Source of the DNA: a virus
Virus record (IMG/VR): IMGVR_UViG_3300032224_000028
Location: 1 to 33,930 of that record
Length of the DNA stretch: 33,930 nucleotides
Strand: one strand, 5' to 3'
The notes under the pieces are model-generated. The model was not told the origin of the DNA. It worked only from the letters and a program-made list of their open reading frames with translations, and ran no database searches. Positions 1-8,444 of the stretch are shown piece after piece (positions within the stretch are counted from its first letter, which is position 1; the number at the start of each line of letters is the position of its first letter). Made by a program: the position numbers and the translations under genes.

Positions 1-174
1 GCTAGGGGTATGACTACACTTACAGACCCTTATTTACGATTAAATTCCACAGCAGCAGAATCAGCTACATTAGGCTCTGTAACAACAACTGCTGGTGGCT
101 TTACAGTTAATGCTGCAATTTTTGCTGCTATTAATACAAACGCTGTTTCTTATTTATTTTTGGCTATTGCATAG
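1..174 (+). CDS. C-terminal end of tail repeat protein (continues from 32434-33930)
   Basis: This 57-codon open frame has no start of its own: frame 1 is open from the first base and ends at TAG 172-174. The residues (ARGMTTLTDPYLRLNS, later FLAIA at the end) match the second half of the repeat unit in the gene at 32434-33930. There WYVIDVMRGAS leads into a similar stretch ending in YMAIRRP. That gene stays open to base 33930 in exactly the frame that continues at base 1. I therefore read this as the last part of a 556-residue tail/fibre protein cut by linearising a circular sequence. The internal ATG at 10 could be miscalled as a start, but it lies inside the repeat unit. Repeats of this kind resemble the DUF7483 family of phage tail proteins. 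Confidence 0.8.
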   Translation, partial: ARGMTTLTDPYLRLNSTAAESATLGSVTTTAGGFTVNAAIFAAINTNAVSYLFLAIA

Positions 175-182
175 GACAAATT

Positions 183-662
183 ATGTTAGTTCGAGTTCGT
201 GATACTGGTGAGGTTATGTACCTTCCACAATGGGAACAAACCTTCCCTGAAACCTCTTTTCCTAATCCTGTCCCTACAGAAACCATTAATGAGTTTGGTG
301 CTGATGTGGTGTTGGACGGCCCATACCCTTCATGCGGAACATACCAATATGTCATCTCTGGCCCTGTGGTTCAGATTGACCTGCAATGGTATACATCGTT
401 TATTGTTGAAGATATGGATGCAGAGCAAATTGCTGCCAAAAATGCAGAATTAGCCGCAAATAACAAGACCAAAGGCAAGCAAATTCTATCTGATACCGAT
501 TGGACAGCTATTGCTAGTATTGCTGACCCTGCCGAATCAAACCCTTATTTGACTAACCGCCAAGCGTTTTTAGAATATCGTTCTGCGGTGAGAGCTATTG
601 TGCTTAACCCTGCTTTTGATTCAGTATTCCCTACAGAACCAACAGAGGTATGGAGTAGCTAA
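183..662 (+). CDS. Probable tail-fibre assembly chaperone (Phage_tail_APC/XkdW-like)
   Basis: 159 residues. The C-terminal third has the pattern of small phage tail assembly chaperones: KQILSDTDWTAIA, then a YR-x-A-(x)n-NPAF segment and a proline-rich end PTEPTEVW. Such proteins help fold or trimerise tail fibres and usually sit directly after the fibre gene, as here, 8 bases after the stop of the repeat protein. AGGAC at 173-177 gives a usable ribosome binding site for ATG 183. The N-terminal half (residues 1-75) is not recognised and may bind the fibre partner. The stop overlaps the next start (TAATG). Family assignment is from pattern only. Confidence 0.55.
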   Translation: MLVRVRDTGEVMYLPQWEQTFPETSFPNPVPTETINEFGADVVLDGPYPSCGTYQYVISGPVVQIDLQWYTSFIVEDMDAEQIAAKNAELAANNKTKGKQILSDTDWTAIASIADPAESNPYLTNRQAFLEYRSAVRAIVLNPAFDSVFPTEPTEVWSS

Positions 663-1333
663 TGCTAGGTTTTACCCCGTTCTCGACTAATCCAATATCG
701 GATATACAACTTCCTGCAATTACAGGAACAATTAATGTAACCGATAGTAACGATACTGCCACCCTTACAGGCACGGTAGCTAATCCTATTGTTACAGGGA
801 CTATTTCGGCAACGGATAGCAACGATACAGCCAATATTACAGGCGTTATTCTTGTACCATCTACAGGCACTATTTCAGCTACAGACAGTAACGACACGGC
901 TAATATTACTGGCTTTGTTGGCGTTCCTACCCCTACAAATCTAGGTGGTGATGACGGCTTTACCAAGAAAGAATACAAGCGTTATAAAGCCCTGCAAGCT
1001 GCAAAACAAAAGGCTGAACAAGACAAATTAGACGCTATAAGAAAAGCTAAAGCTGACCGTAAAGCTGGCATTAAAGAATTGCTTGACCCAACTCCTAAAA
1101 ACAAGCAAAAGAAAAATAAAGTACAATCCAATCAAGAAGTTAGCGAAGATATACCGTCTGAGATAACTGCATTAGACAATACCATCGCTAACCTTGTTAA
1201 ACAAGAACAAGAACTTTTGCATGGCGTAATGCTTAGACAAGAGCTAGTTCGGATACAAACCGAAATGGCTATCTTAGAAGCAAGACGCTTGCAAGAATTA
1301 GACGATGAGGAAGCATTATTACTACTACTTTAA
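662..1333 (+). CDS. Repeat-containing virion-associated protein, function unknown
   Basis: 223 residues, translationally coupled to the preceding gene (TAATG). The N-terminal part holds three near-identical 17-residue repeats of the form TGTIsaTDSNDTAniTG (residues 21-37, 45-61, 68-84). These are followed by a lysine/glutamine-rich, probably helical or coiled-coil region (about 100-215) and a C-terminus of five leucines after an acidic patch. Repeated beta-type motifs plus a helical tail suggest a structural or fibre-associated protein. The last codons overlap the reading frame of the next gene, which lies in the -1 frame and is open from 1309. I do not recognise a family. Confidence 0.55.
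   Translation: MLGFTPFSTNPISDIQLPAITGTINVTDSNDTATLTGTVANPIVTGTISATDSNDTANITGVILVPSTGTISATDSNDTANITGFVGVPTPTNLGGDDGFTKKEYKRYKALQAAKQKAEQDKLDAIRKAKADRKAGIKELLDPTPKNKQKKNKVQSNQEVSEDIPSEITALDNTIANLVKQEQELLHGVMLRQELVRIQTEMAILEARRLQELDDEEALLLLL
722..913 (+). repeat. Three imperfect coding direct repeats
   Basis: Three copies of a 51-base unit at 722-772, 794-844 and 863-913 encode TGTI-x-x-TDSNDTA-x-x-TG. Copies 2 and 3 are the most alike, differing mainly at third codon positions, which indicates duplication followed by selection on the protein rather than recent slippage. Confidence 0.85.
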
Positions 1334-1428
1334 ATCCACACCAACAATACAAGTTAGCCTACGAACACCTTCATGCTGGCAGATTAGAACAAGGATTTAG
1401 ATTATTTGAGTATCGTTGGCACGATGCG

Positions 1429-2223
1429 GTGATGGCAAACCAGGCTCAACCGTACACTCAGCCATTAAAAATGCCTGTTTGGAGAGGTGAAAGCCTGTTA
1501 GGGAAAACCATTACTGTTCTTGCAGAGCAAGGCTTTGGTGACATTATTCAATATGCTCGATTCCTGCCTTTTTTAAAGGTCATGGGCGCTAAATCTGTAG
1601 TGTTATTGCAAAACGGCTCATTACATCATTTATTTGGGCAAATGGACTGCGTTGATGTCTTTAGCAATATGCCGCAAGAAGGCATAGCTACTGAATCAGA
1701 CTATTGGATTGGCATAATTTCTTTGCCTTATTACATTAGCCTAGCGCCAGCGTATGCAAGGGCATTATTTCCTATAACAGCCAAAAAGATAGTAGGCTCA
1801 GAAGGCTATTTAGATGCTATTCCTAGCAATATCCCTAAGAAATTAGCAGTAAATTGGTCTACTTCTAAGGGTCTTTTGCATTATGTCCGCACGATGCGAC
1901 CTGAAACTATGCTTGAATTAGTAGGTAATGACGCTTATTCATTTAATCCCCAAGAAGATAGATTTTGGTCACCTTTGCCTAACGATGGCTGGAAAGAGGA
2001 TTGGAATAAGACTGCAAGCCATTTAAAAGCCTGTAAAGGACTTGTGACTGTTGATACAGGCATAGCCCACTTAGCTGGTGCTTTGGGTGTCAAAACCGTC
2101 TGCATCATGCCTAAAAAAGAGTTTAAATGCTGGCGTTGGAAACATGGTTCTTGGTACGACTCTGTAGTGACAGTCGAAGAAGATGAATTGCACAAGATAC
2201 CTGAACTTATTGGGAGAATGTAA
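1429..2223 (+). CDS. Glycosyltransferase family 9-like protein (heptosyltransferase fold), start uncertain
   Basis: From GTG 1429 the product is 264 residues. It has the two signatures of TPR-linked GT9/ADP-heptosyltransferase-like proteins: VLAEQGFGDIIQYARFLPFL near residues 30-49 and, near the C-terminus, GLVTVDTGIAHLAGALGVK followed by W-K-H-G-SWYDSV. Such proteins transfer sugars; in a phage this could modify host surface glycans or a virion protein. Coding similarity begins before the annotated start: 1333-1428 in the same frame encodes NPHQQYKLAYEHLHAG and RLEQGFRLFEYRWHDA, a TPR-like lead-in typical of the family. That frame opens at 1309 after TGA 1306 and holds no ATG, GTG or TTG before 1429. 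A rare ATT start at 1315 (after GAGGAA) or a -1 frameshift from the upstream gene could supply it. Confidence 0.7.
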   Translation: MMANQAQPYTQPLKMPVWRGESLLGKTITVLAEQGFGDIIQYARFLPFLKVMGAKSVVLLQNGSLHHLFGQMDCVDVFSNMPQEGIATESDYWIGIISLPYYISLAPAYARALFPITAKKIVGSEGYLDAIPSNIPKKLAVNWSTSKGLLHYVRTMRPETMLELVGNDAYSFNPQEDRFWSPLPNDGWKEDWNKTASHLKACKGLVTVDTGIAHLAGALGVKTVCIMPKKEFKCWRWKHGSWYDSVVTVEEDELHKIPELIGRM

Positions 2224-2618
2224 TGTTAGTAAAGATTCAGAAATGTTGCCCATCTTGTAAACAAAATAGTGAAGATTACGACTATTCGCAAATGGATGAC
2301 AAAGAAAAATACCTTTATTACTGGGGATTTGAGTTTGGTAGCCCAGAAGCTGAAGAAGCTTGGAAACAAAAGCTAGAAATGACACCCAAAGAAACCGCTA
2401 TGGTGATGTCTGACATTGACGGATATGTAAGCCAGGTTGATGGCTCATGGATTAAAAGCCGTAGCGAGCATAGAAACCACCTCAAACAGCACCGCATGAT
2501 TGAACTTGGTAATGATGTACCGCAGCAACATAAAGCTATTGAAATTAACAATAAATCTAATGAGGCAAGAAAGCGTCAAATTGCTGAATTGGCGTATTCC
2601 AAACTTAACTATAGATAA
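2223..2618 (+). CDS. Hypothetical phage protein preceding the scaffold gene
   Basis: 131 residues, coupled to the gene before it (TAATG). The N-terminus has CCPSC (residues 8-12), half of a possible zinc-binding site. The C-terminal half, with DGYVSQVDGSWIKSRSEHR and then a charged helical end, resembles a small protein often found between packaging and scaffold genes in P22-like podoviruses. Its role is unknown. Position suggests an assembly-phase protein expressed with scaffold and capsid. Confidence 0.6.
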   Translation: MLVKIQKCCPSCKQNSEDYDYSQMDDKEKYLYYWGFEFGSPEAEEAWKQKLEMTPKETAMVMSDIDGYVSQVDGSWIKSRSEHRNHLKQHRMIELGNDVPQQHKAIEINNKSNEARKRQIAELAYSKLNYR

Positions 2619-2626
2619 GGAACATC

Positions 2627-3688
2627 ATGTCAGAAGAATTAGACCGTAGGTCAATGCTAGAAGCTGCAATGGAGCAAGCTGAAGAAGGCACTTTAGAATC
2701 ACCAGACGAGGTAGAAATTGAACTTTCAAAAGACAGCATATCTGAGGAAAATGAGCAGGCTCGTGATGAAAAAGGGCGGTTTGCTAACGAACAGGAACAA
2801 TCGGATGGTAAAACTGCTGAACTTGAAGCTAGAGCGCCAGAGGAGAATACAGAGGAACAAGTAGAGTACAAGCGCCCTACTACCTGGAAGAAGGAATACA
2901 AGGAAATATGGGACAAAATGGAGAAAGGCGAGCAGATTAACAGAGATGACTTTGTTAAATTTGCCCAATATGCCAATCAGCGTGAATCTGAATACCAGCG
3001 TGGCGTAAGCACCTATAAGGCTGAAGCTGATGAAGCCAAGCAGTTAAAAGAGGCAATTATTCCTTTTGTTCCTGAATTGCAAAAACAAGGTATCAATCCT
3101 GCTACTTGGATTAATAACCTAGGTCGGGCGCACATGGTACTAAGTTCTGCCCCCCAAGAGCAAAAAGTTCAAATGTTTCAAAAGCTTGCAAGCGATTATG
3201 GTATACAATTAAACAATATGGGCCAAGTACAACAACTTGACCCTTATGCCCAACAATTGATGAACCAATTACAATCGGTAAATCAAGAGGTAAGTGTAAT
3301 AAAGAGTAGATTTGCCCAAGAGGAGAATAATCGACTCATGGGAGAGATTGAAAGTTTTAAGAGTGGTGGTAATGCACCGCACTTTGAATTGGTAAGGGAA
3401 GAAATGGCTCAACTCCTTGAGCTAGGGAAGGCCCAAGACCTGAAAACGGCTTATAAGCTGGCTGTTCGTATTAACGATGAAGCATGGGCTTTAGAACAAG
3501 AGAAACTCATTTCTGGTGCAAAGCAACAAGCTTCAAAGGCGAATCAGGTAGCTAAAGCTAAGGCTGCTGCTGTTAGTCCACGCTCCGTTACTCCTAGCGG
3601 ACAATCGACAAATGGTACAGATAAGAAGGATAGACGCTCAATTATTGCCGACCAATTAAATTCAGGCGCATTGAGCGGTAGGGTTTAA
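2627..3688 (+). CDS. Head scaffolding protein
   Basis: 353 residues directly upstream of the major capsid gene, with AAGGAA before ATG 2627. The first 90 residues are strongly acidic and low in complexity (E/D/S rich). The middle is alpha-helical and glutamine rich, with YGIQLNNMGQVQQLDPYAQQ and then a coiled-coil-like stretch. The end is basic (SKANQVAKAKAAAVSPRS, about residues 303-320). A basic C-terminal helix that docks on coat protein is the usual design of podovirus scaffolds. Scaffold directs procapsid assembly and leaves before or during packaging. Assignment rests on composition and gene order. Confidence 0.8.
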   Translation: MSEELDRRSMLEAAMEQAEEGTLESPDEVEIELSKDSISEENEQARDEKGRFANEQEQSDGKTAELEARAPEENTEEQVEYKRPTTWKKEYKEIWDKMEKGEQINRDDFVKFAQYANQRESEYQRGVSTYKAEADEAKQLKEAIIPFVPELQKQGINPATWINNLGRAHMVLSSAPQEQKVQMFQKLASDYGIQLNNMGQVQQLDPYAQQLMNQLQSVNQEVSVIKSRFAQEENNRLMGEIESFKSGGNAPHFELVREEMAQLLELGKAQDLKTAYKLAVRINDEAWALEQEKLISGAKQQASKANQVAKAKAAAVSPRSVTPSGQSTNGTDKKDRRSIIADQLNSGALSGRV

Positions 3689-3728
3689 CTTAGTCTAATT
3701 TTGGACACATTTTTTAAGGATAATTATC

Positions 3729-4709
3729 ATGGCATTTGCTAATAGCGCAATTACCGATATTATCGCTACAACCATTCAAAGTCGTAGCGGTGAATTGGCA
3801 GACAACTTAACACAAAACAACGCAATTCTTCAGCGTTTACAACAAAAGGGCAATGTACGCCCATTTTCAGGTGGTAACGTGATTTTGGAAGAAATCATGT
3901 ACAACGACCCAAATACTAACAACGCTAATTCATATAGCGGTTACGAAGTATTGAATATTGCTCCAGACAGCCCTATTTCTGCTGCTCAGTACAAGATTTC
4001 ACAGTACGCAGACGCAGTTACTATGTCTGGTTTGGAAATGTTACAAAACTCAAGCAAAGAAGCAATCATCGACTTGTTAGATGGTCGTATGCAAGTTTCT
4101 GAAGCTCGTTTGCTAAACCGTATTTCTGGTGACTTGTACCTTGATGGTACTGGCAACGGTGGTAAGAACCTTGATGGTTTGGCTGCTGCTGTTTCTTCTA
4201 CTCCTTCAACAGGCACATACGGTGGTATTAATCGTGCTAACTGGGAATTTTGGCGCAATGTGGCAACAACTGGCACAGCTATCACTACATCAAACATCTT
4301 GGCTAAGATGACTTCTACAGCTATTCAATTAGTTCGTGGAACAGACAAAGCTGACTTGATTGTTGCTGATAACAACTTCTACAGCACTTATGTACAGTCA
4401 TTGCAAGCTATTCAGCGTATCGCTTCTGAGGAATCAGGCGCTGCTGGTTTTGCTTCTTTGAAGTTCTACGGTGGCGGTACTTCTGCTGATGTTGTATTAG
4501 GCGGTGGTTATGGCGCTCAAGCTCCTAGCAACACAATGTACTTCTTGAACACCAACTACATCTTCTTGCGTCCACACAAAGAGCGCAATTTTGTACCTAT
4601 TGGTGGTGAGCGTCAGTCAATTAACCAAGACGCAATCGTGAAGTTATACGGTTGGGCTGGTAACTTGACAGCTTCAAACAGCTTCTTGCAAGGCATTATG
4701 ACTAACTAA
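3729..4709 (+). CDS. Major capsid protein (HK97-fold)
   Basis: 326 residues with a strong start (AAGGATAATTATC before ATG 3729). The sequence begins MAFANSAITDIIATTIQSRSGELADN and ends in RQSINQDAIVKLYGWAGNLTASN, the usual layout of podovirus coat proteins that follow a scaffold gene. Segments such as GNVILEEIMYNDPN and SEARLLNRISGDLYLDGTGNGGKNLDGL fit the E-loop/P-domain pattern of an HK97-type subunit. It forms the icosahedral shell. A hairpin terminator lies 6 bases after the stop, so the transcript level probably drops after this gene. Confidence 0.9.
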   Translation: MAFANSAITDIIATTIQSRSGELADNLTQNNAILQRLQQKGNVRPFSGGNVILEEIMYNDPNTNNANSYSGYEVLNIAPDSPISAAQYKISQYADAVTMSGLEMLQNSSKEAIIDLLDGRMQVSEARLLNRISGDLYLDGTGNGGKNLDGLAAAVSSTPSTGTYGGINRANWEFWRNVATTGTAITTSNILAKMTSTAIQLVRGTDKADLIVADNNFYSTYVQSLQAIQRIASEESGAAGFASLKFYGGGTSADVVLGGGYGAQAPSNTMYFLNTNYIFLRPHKERNFVPIGGERQSINQDAIVKLYGWAGNLTASNSFLQGIMTN

Positions 4710-4714
4710 TAATT

Positions 4715-4732
4715 GGGGAGAAATCCCCTTTT
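4715..4732 (+). terminator. Intrinsic terminator after capsid gene
   Basis: GGGGA (4715-4719), loop GAAA and TCCCC (4724-4728) form a perfect 5-bp GC-rich hairpin followed at once by TTTT. It lies 6 bases after the capsid stop codon. The short T run suggests partial read-through to downstream head genes. Confidence 0.75.
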
Positions 4733-4765
4733 ATTAAAGTCTATTTAACATATAAAGGAAACATC

Positions 4766-5065
4766 ATGGCATATACCATTACTCCCCTGTCTGGGATTGA
4801 TTTTAATGACACACAAACAGTTGCAGAAATTGCATTAAATGGCGGTTCATCTCCAACATTTGGCCCATTAGGAGCAGAAGTATTTGGCTCTGACGGTCGT
4901 AGATATGTTTGGGCAAAAGCTGGTGCAGCTATTACTGCTTCTACAACAACTTGCTCCATTAACGCTTCAACCTTTGTAGCAACCGCTTCTGCTGGTACTT
5001 ACCTAGCTCCAGCAGTTGCAATGGCTTCTGGCGATTATGGCTGGTTTAGTGCAGCTTCAGTTTAA
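4766..5065 (+). CDS. Probable head decoration or capsid-associated protein
   Basis: 99 residues, preceded by AAAGGAAACATC. Small, Ala/Thr/Ser-rich and beta-prone, with a core VFGSDGRRYVWAKAGAAI that resembles phage decoration/capsid-fibre proteins (pattern: new-token, YV-x-A-x-AGAAI). It is a single gene boxed between two intrinsic terminators next to the capsid gene, which suits a protein needed in high copy. Function is inferred from position and composition. Confidence 0.6.
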   Translation: MAYTITPLSGIDFNDTQTVAEIALNGGSSPTFGPLGAEVFGSDGRRYVWAKAGAAITASTTTCSINASTFVATASAGTYLAPAVAMASGDYGWFSAASV

Positions 5066-5084
5066 GTTTTACCTGTAGTACCCT

Positions 5085-5120
5085 GGGACTTCCTCACAAG
5101 GGGAGTCCCTTTTTTCTTTT
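5085..5120 (+). terminator. Strong intrinsic terminator
   Basis: GGGACTTCC (5085-5093) pairs with GGGAGTCCC (5101-5109) through nine base pairs including one G-U, with loop TCACAAG. A T-rich run follows directly (5110-5120). It closes the capsid/decoration transcript. Confidence 0.85.
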
Positions 5121-5148
5121 TAACAACCTAATCCCTTAGGAGAATTAA

Positions 5149-5769
5149 ATGGCTATTGAATCAGATGTTAATAACGCAGACTCACAATTAGCAGTACGCT
5201 TTTACAAGCGCCCAGTAGAAATCAAAGATGAAACTATTGCCCAAGGCAGACCAATCTTTAAAGAGATGGATTTCATCACAATTATGACCCCTGGTGACCA
5301 GCTTAATATTATTGATACTATTGCTGAAGAACGCCATAAACGCAGATTTCCGCTACATTGGGCTGATTATCAGAACAAAACTGGAAACCATGAAGGTTTT
5401 ACAGGAACTCCCCTATCAGAATGGCCTTTATTGACTATGGGACAAGCGGAAGAACTCAAAGGCATCAAATTTTATACTGTAGAAGCGGTCGCTAATTGCG
5501 GTGACCAACAATTACAGCGTATTGGCATGATTGCTGGCATGAGTCCTTATGCTTTTAGGGACAAAGCCAAAGCTTTTCTGTCTGTAGCTAACCAAACTGC
5601 TGATATTTCTAAGCGTGAAGAAGAAGTAGCGCAACTTAGAGAAGAAAATGCTAAAATCAAGGCAGAAACAGACGCAAAGCTGGCTGAGATGCAATCTCAG
5701 ATGACGGCTCTACTTGCCGCTGTTGGAACTAAAAAACCACGCAAAACCAAAGTAGAAGCAGAGGCTTAA
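5149..5769 (+). CDS. Conserved-looking head/neck-region phage protein with C-terminal coiled coil
   Basis: 206 residues; TTAGGAG precedes ATG 5149. Residues 10-125 form a compact domain (RFYKRPVEIKDETIAQGRP, IMTPGDQLNIIDTIAEERHK, FPLHWADYQNK). Residues 150-195 are a coiled coil (AQLREENAKIKAETDAKLAE) and the end is basic. Proteins of this layout follow the capsid gene in many uncultured podo- and siphoviruses, but I know no assigned role. It may be a head-completion or accessory assembly factor. The next gene begins 1 base after its stop. Confidence 0.65.
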   Translation: MAIESDVNNADSQLAVRFYKRPVEIKDETIAQGRPIFKEMDFITIMTPGDQLNIIDTIAEERHKRRFPLHWADYQNKTGNHEGFTGTPLSEWPLLTMGQAEELKGIKFYTVEAVANCGDQQLQRIGMIAGMSPYAFRDKAKAFLSVANQTADISKREEEVAQLREENAKIKAETDAKLAEMQSQMTALLAAVGTKKPRKTKVEAEA

Positions 5770-5770
5770 T

Positions 5771-6682
5771 ATGTCATCAACGATGCTACAACTCGTAAAT
5801 CAAGTTCAATCTGAGCTTAATTTAGCCGTTACCCCCAATGTGGCAGGAAATCCTAGCCAAGATACGCAACAAATCTTGTCTTTGATGAACGCTGCTGGGT
5901 ATGAGTTAATTAAAGAACATGATTGGCAAGCCTTACAAGTTCAGTATCGTTTTTACACTCAAGCTATTACAACAAACGCCACTACAGTCAATGGTTCTAC
6001 CATTTTGACCGTAGTTGGCGGTACTAATATTAGTGCTGTTACTAATCAATGGCAGATTACTGGTTATAACATTAACCAAGACACCAATGTAGTATCAGCA
6101 AATAACACCTCAAAGCAAATTACCATGAGCCAAATGGCTTCAGGTACAGGTACGGGTTCTGTTGTATTGGCGCAAACCGCTTATGACCTTCCTGATGACT
6201 TTGAAAACATTACAGACCGCACGATGTGGGATAAGACAAAACATTGGGAAATGTTGGGTGGCGAAGATGCTCAACAATGGCAATGGCTTAAGTCTGGTTA
6301 TATTTCAACTGGGCCTAGAATCCGTTGGAGAATCTTAGACAACCAATTCCAAATCTGGCCGCCAATGAATACCCAAGAGTATTTAGGGTGGGAATACCGT
6401 TCTAAAGGTTGGGCAAGAAGTGCTAACGGCACTATAAAAAACAGCTTTACAAATGATGATGATACGACTGTTCTTGATGACCGTATCATGGTGCTTTACA
6501 CCAAGCTTAAATACTTTCAAATTAAGTCTTTTGACACTACTGCATTAAATCAAGATTATCAGCGTTATTTGTCAATTGCTAAAGCTAATGATAAAGGCGC
6601 TCCTAACCTATCATTTGCTCCTAATCCAAGCCAGGTATTGATTGGATGGGCTAATATTCCTGACAGTAACTACGGCACATAA
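5771..6682 (+). CDS. Head-to-tail adaptor (P22 gp4-like / tail tubular A-like)
   Basis: 303 residues. The helical N-terminus (LQLVNQVQSELNLAVTPNVA, AAGYELIKEHDWQAL) and the later DLPDDFENITDRTMWD and IRWRILDNQFQIWPP segments are typical of podovirus adaptor proteins that dock below the portal and close the DNA channel. The central insert at residues 55-130 is a Thr/Val/Asn-rich beta region. It overlaps the next gene by one base (TAATG), the gp10-like hub, matching the gp4-gp10 order of P22-type tails. Confidence 0.75.
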   Translation: MSSTMLQLVNQVQSELNLAVTPNVAGNPSQDTQQILSLMNAAGYELIKEHDWQALQVQYRFYTQAITTNATTVNGSTILTVVGGTNISAVTNQWQITGYNINQDTNVVSANNTSKQITMSQMASGTGTGSVVLAQTAYDLPDDFENITDRTMWDKTKHWEMLGGEDAQQWQWLKSGYISTGPRIRWRILDNQFQIWPPMNTQEYLGWEYRSKGWARSANGTIKNSFTNDDDTTVLDDRIMVLYTKLKYFQIKSFDTTALNQDYQRYLSIAKANDKGAPNLSFAPNPSQVLIGWANIPDSNYGT

Positions 6683-8436
6683 TGCGAGCTAAACCATTTA
6701 CAGCCCTTACTGCGTCTATTACATCACCTATTGGTGGATGGAACGCTAGGGATTCTGTTGCACAAATGCCACCTACTGATGCGGTGACTTTAACTAATTT
6801 ATACCCTAATCCTACTGATGTTCAGTTAAGAAAAGGCTATTCTAAAAAGTCTATTGGCATTACAGGCAAAGTTAACACATTAATGAATTATGCTGGCGCA
6901 AATACTCAAAAACTATTTGCTGCGGCTGGTACGGCTATTTATAACTGCGATACCGCTACTGCGACCAATGTATATACAATTACCAATGACAAGTTTCAAT
7001 ATGTCAACATAACCAATTCAGGCGGTAATTTTTTAGTAGCTTGTAATGGCACAGACCCTACTTTAATCTATGATGGCACTAACTGGATTAAGATGGCTAC
7101 GACTACAACGGCTGCCAGCATTACTTCTATTACTCATGTTGGAACGCTTGCCACAATGACAACCACTACTCCTCATGGGTTAGTGACAGGCAATCAAATA
7201 ACTATCTCTGGCAACCTTCCTACGGCTTATAACGGCACTTATGTTGTTACAGTAACAGGCGCAAGCACCCTGACATACACAATGTCTAGTACCCCTGCTA
7301 CTGATGCCCTTACCATTGGTACTTATTTAGTTAATTTTGGTGTTACTGGGGTAAACCCTAATACATTTGCCAATGTAAACTTATTTAAAAATCGTTTATA
7401 TTTTACGCAAAAGAATACTCTCAAAGTATGGTATTTACCTGTTAATGCTTTAGGTGGCGCAGCTTCTCAATTAGATTTTGGTGGCATTGCTCGTAATGGT
7501 GGCTTCCTTCAAGGCATGGCTACTTGGACTATTGACGCTGGACAAGGCGCAGATGATTACGCAGTCTTTGTTACGAATATGGGCGAAGTTATTGTCTATA
7601 ACGGCACAGACCCATCAAATGCTGACACATGGGCTTTAAAAGGCGTATGGCAACTAGGCTATGTATTTAGCCGTAGGTTCTACTATAAGTGGGCTGGTGA
7701 CATCCTATTGCTTACTCAAGATGGTTTAGTGCCATTGGCTTCTGCTTTGCAATCTAGTCGATTAGACCCTAGAGTAAACATTACAGATAAGATTTATTAT
7801 GCAATTTCTTTAGCTGCTGATACTTATTCTACTGAATATGGCTGGCAAGTTATTTACTTTGCTAAACCAAATATGCTGATTATTAATGTGCCAGATACTA
7901 CAGGCACTCAGCAATATGTAATGCACACTATTAGCAAAGCTTGGTGCAACTTTACAGGCATTAATACAACTTGTTTTGAGCTTAGTAATGATGACTTGTA
8001 CTTTGGTGGGAATGGTTTTGTAGGCAAGTTCTTTGATACCAATGCTGACAATGGAGCTAATATTTCAGCCACTTGTCAACAGGCATATAGCTATTTTGAC
8101 AAACCAGGTCAACAAAAGCGCTTTACTATGGTTCGCCCTACATTCTTAGTAGATGTTGGCACTCCTGGTATTTATGCTGGTATTAACACCGACTTTCAAA
8201 CTCAAAATAACCTTGGAAAAGTCACTTTTGTAAACACCCCTACGACTACTGCAATATGGGGTACAGCTAAATGGGATAACGATGTATTTGCTGGAAACCT
8301 AGTAATTTCTCGCCAATGGCAAGGAGTTTCAGGGCTTGGCTATGCTGGCGGCATTAACTTAAACATGGTTTCTGCTGGCATTGATGTACATTGGGTATCA
8401 ACAGATTATGTTATGGAACAGGGAACTGTAATTTAA
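6682..8436 (+). CDS. Tail hub / packaged-DNA stabilisation protein (P22 gp10-like)
   Basis: 584 residues. It opens with SPIGGWNARDSVAQMPPTDA and LTNLYPNPTDVQLRKGY, a start typical of phage tail-hub proteins that plug the portal-adaptor channel. Residues about 145-215 hold an inserted beta module (HVGTLATMTTTTPHGLVTGN, then ISGNLPTAYNGTYVVTVTGA) of the FCCH-like type seen in many phage tail proteins. The rest repeats short beta motifs such as NGTDPSNADTW and is probably propeller-like. It acts in the virion neck. Assignment is strong by motif and gene order, though exact homology to gp10 is inferred. Confidence 0.78.
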   Translation: MRAKPFTALTASITSPIGGWNARDSVAQMPPTDAVTLTNLYPNPTDVQLRKGYSKKSIGITGKVNTLMNYAGANTQKLFAAAGTAIYNCDTATATNVYTITNDKFQYVNITNSGGNFLVACNGTDPTLIYDGTNWIKMATTTTAASITSITHVGTLATMTTTTPHGLVTGNQITISGNLPTAYNGTYVVTVTGASTLTYTMSSTPATDALTIGTYLVNFGVTGVNPNTFANVNLFKNRLYFTQKNTLKVWYLPVNALGGAASQLDFGGIARNGGFLQGMATWTIDAGQGADDYAVFVTNMGEVIVYNGTDPSNADTWALKGVWQLGYVFSRRFYYKWAGDILLLTQDGLVPLASALQSSRLDPRVNITDKIYYAISLAADTYSTEYGWQVIYFAKPNMLIINVPDTTGTQQYVMHTISKAWCNFTGINTTCFELSNDDLYFGGNGFVGKFFDTNADNGANISATCQQAYSYFDKPGQQKRFTMVRPTFLVDVGTPGIYAGINTDFQTQNNLGKVTFVNTPTTTAIWGTAKWDNDVFAGNLVISRQWQGVSGLGYAGGINLNMVSAGIDVHWVSTDYVMEQGTVI

Positions 8437-8444
8437 TGATTTAT

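Noticed and set aside
10-174. Separate short gene starting at ATG 10
   Set aside because: It has no ribosome site, the frame is open to base 1, and its residues complete the repeat of the gene at the other end of the window.
631-978. Minus-strand frame with repeated VSLLSVAEIVPV peptide
   Set aside because: Mirror image of the coding repeats in the 662-1333 gene; it has no ribosome site and runs against the operon.
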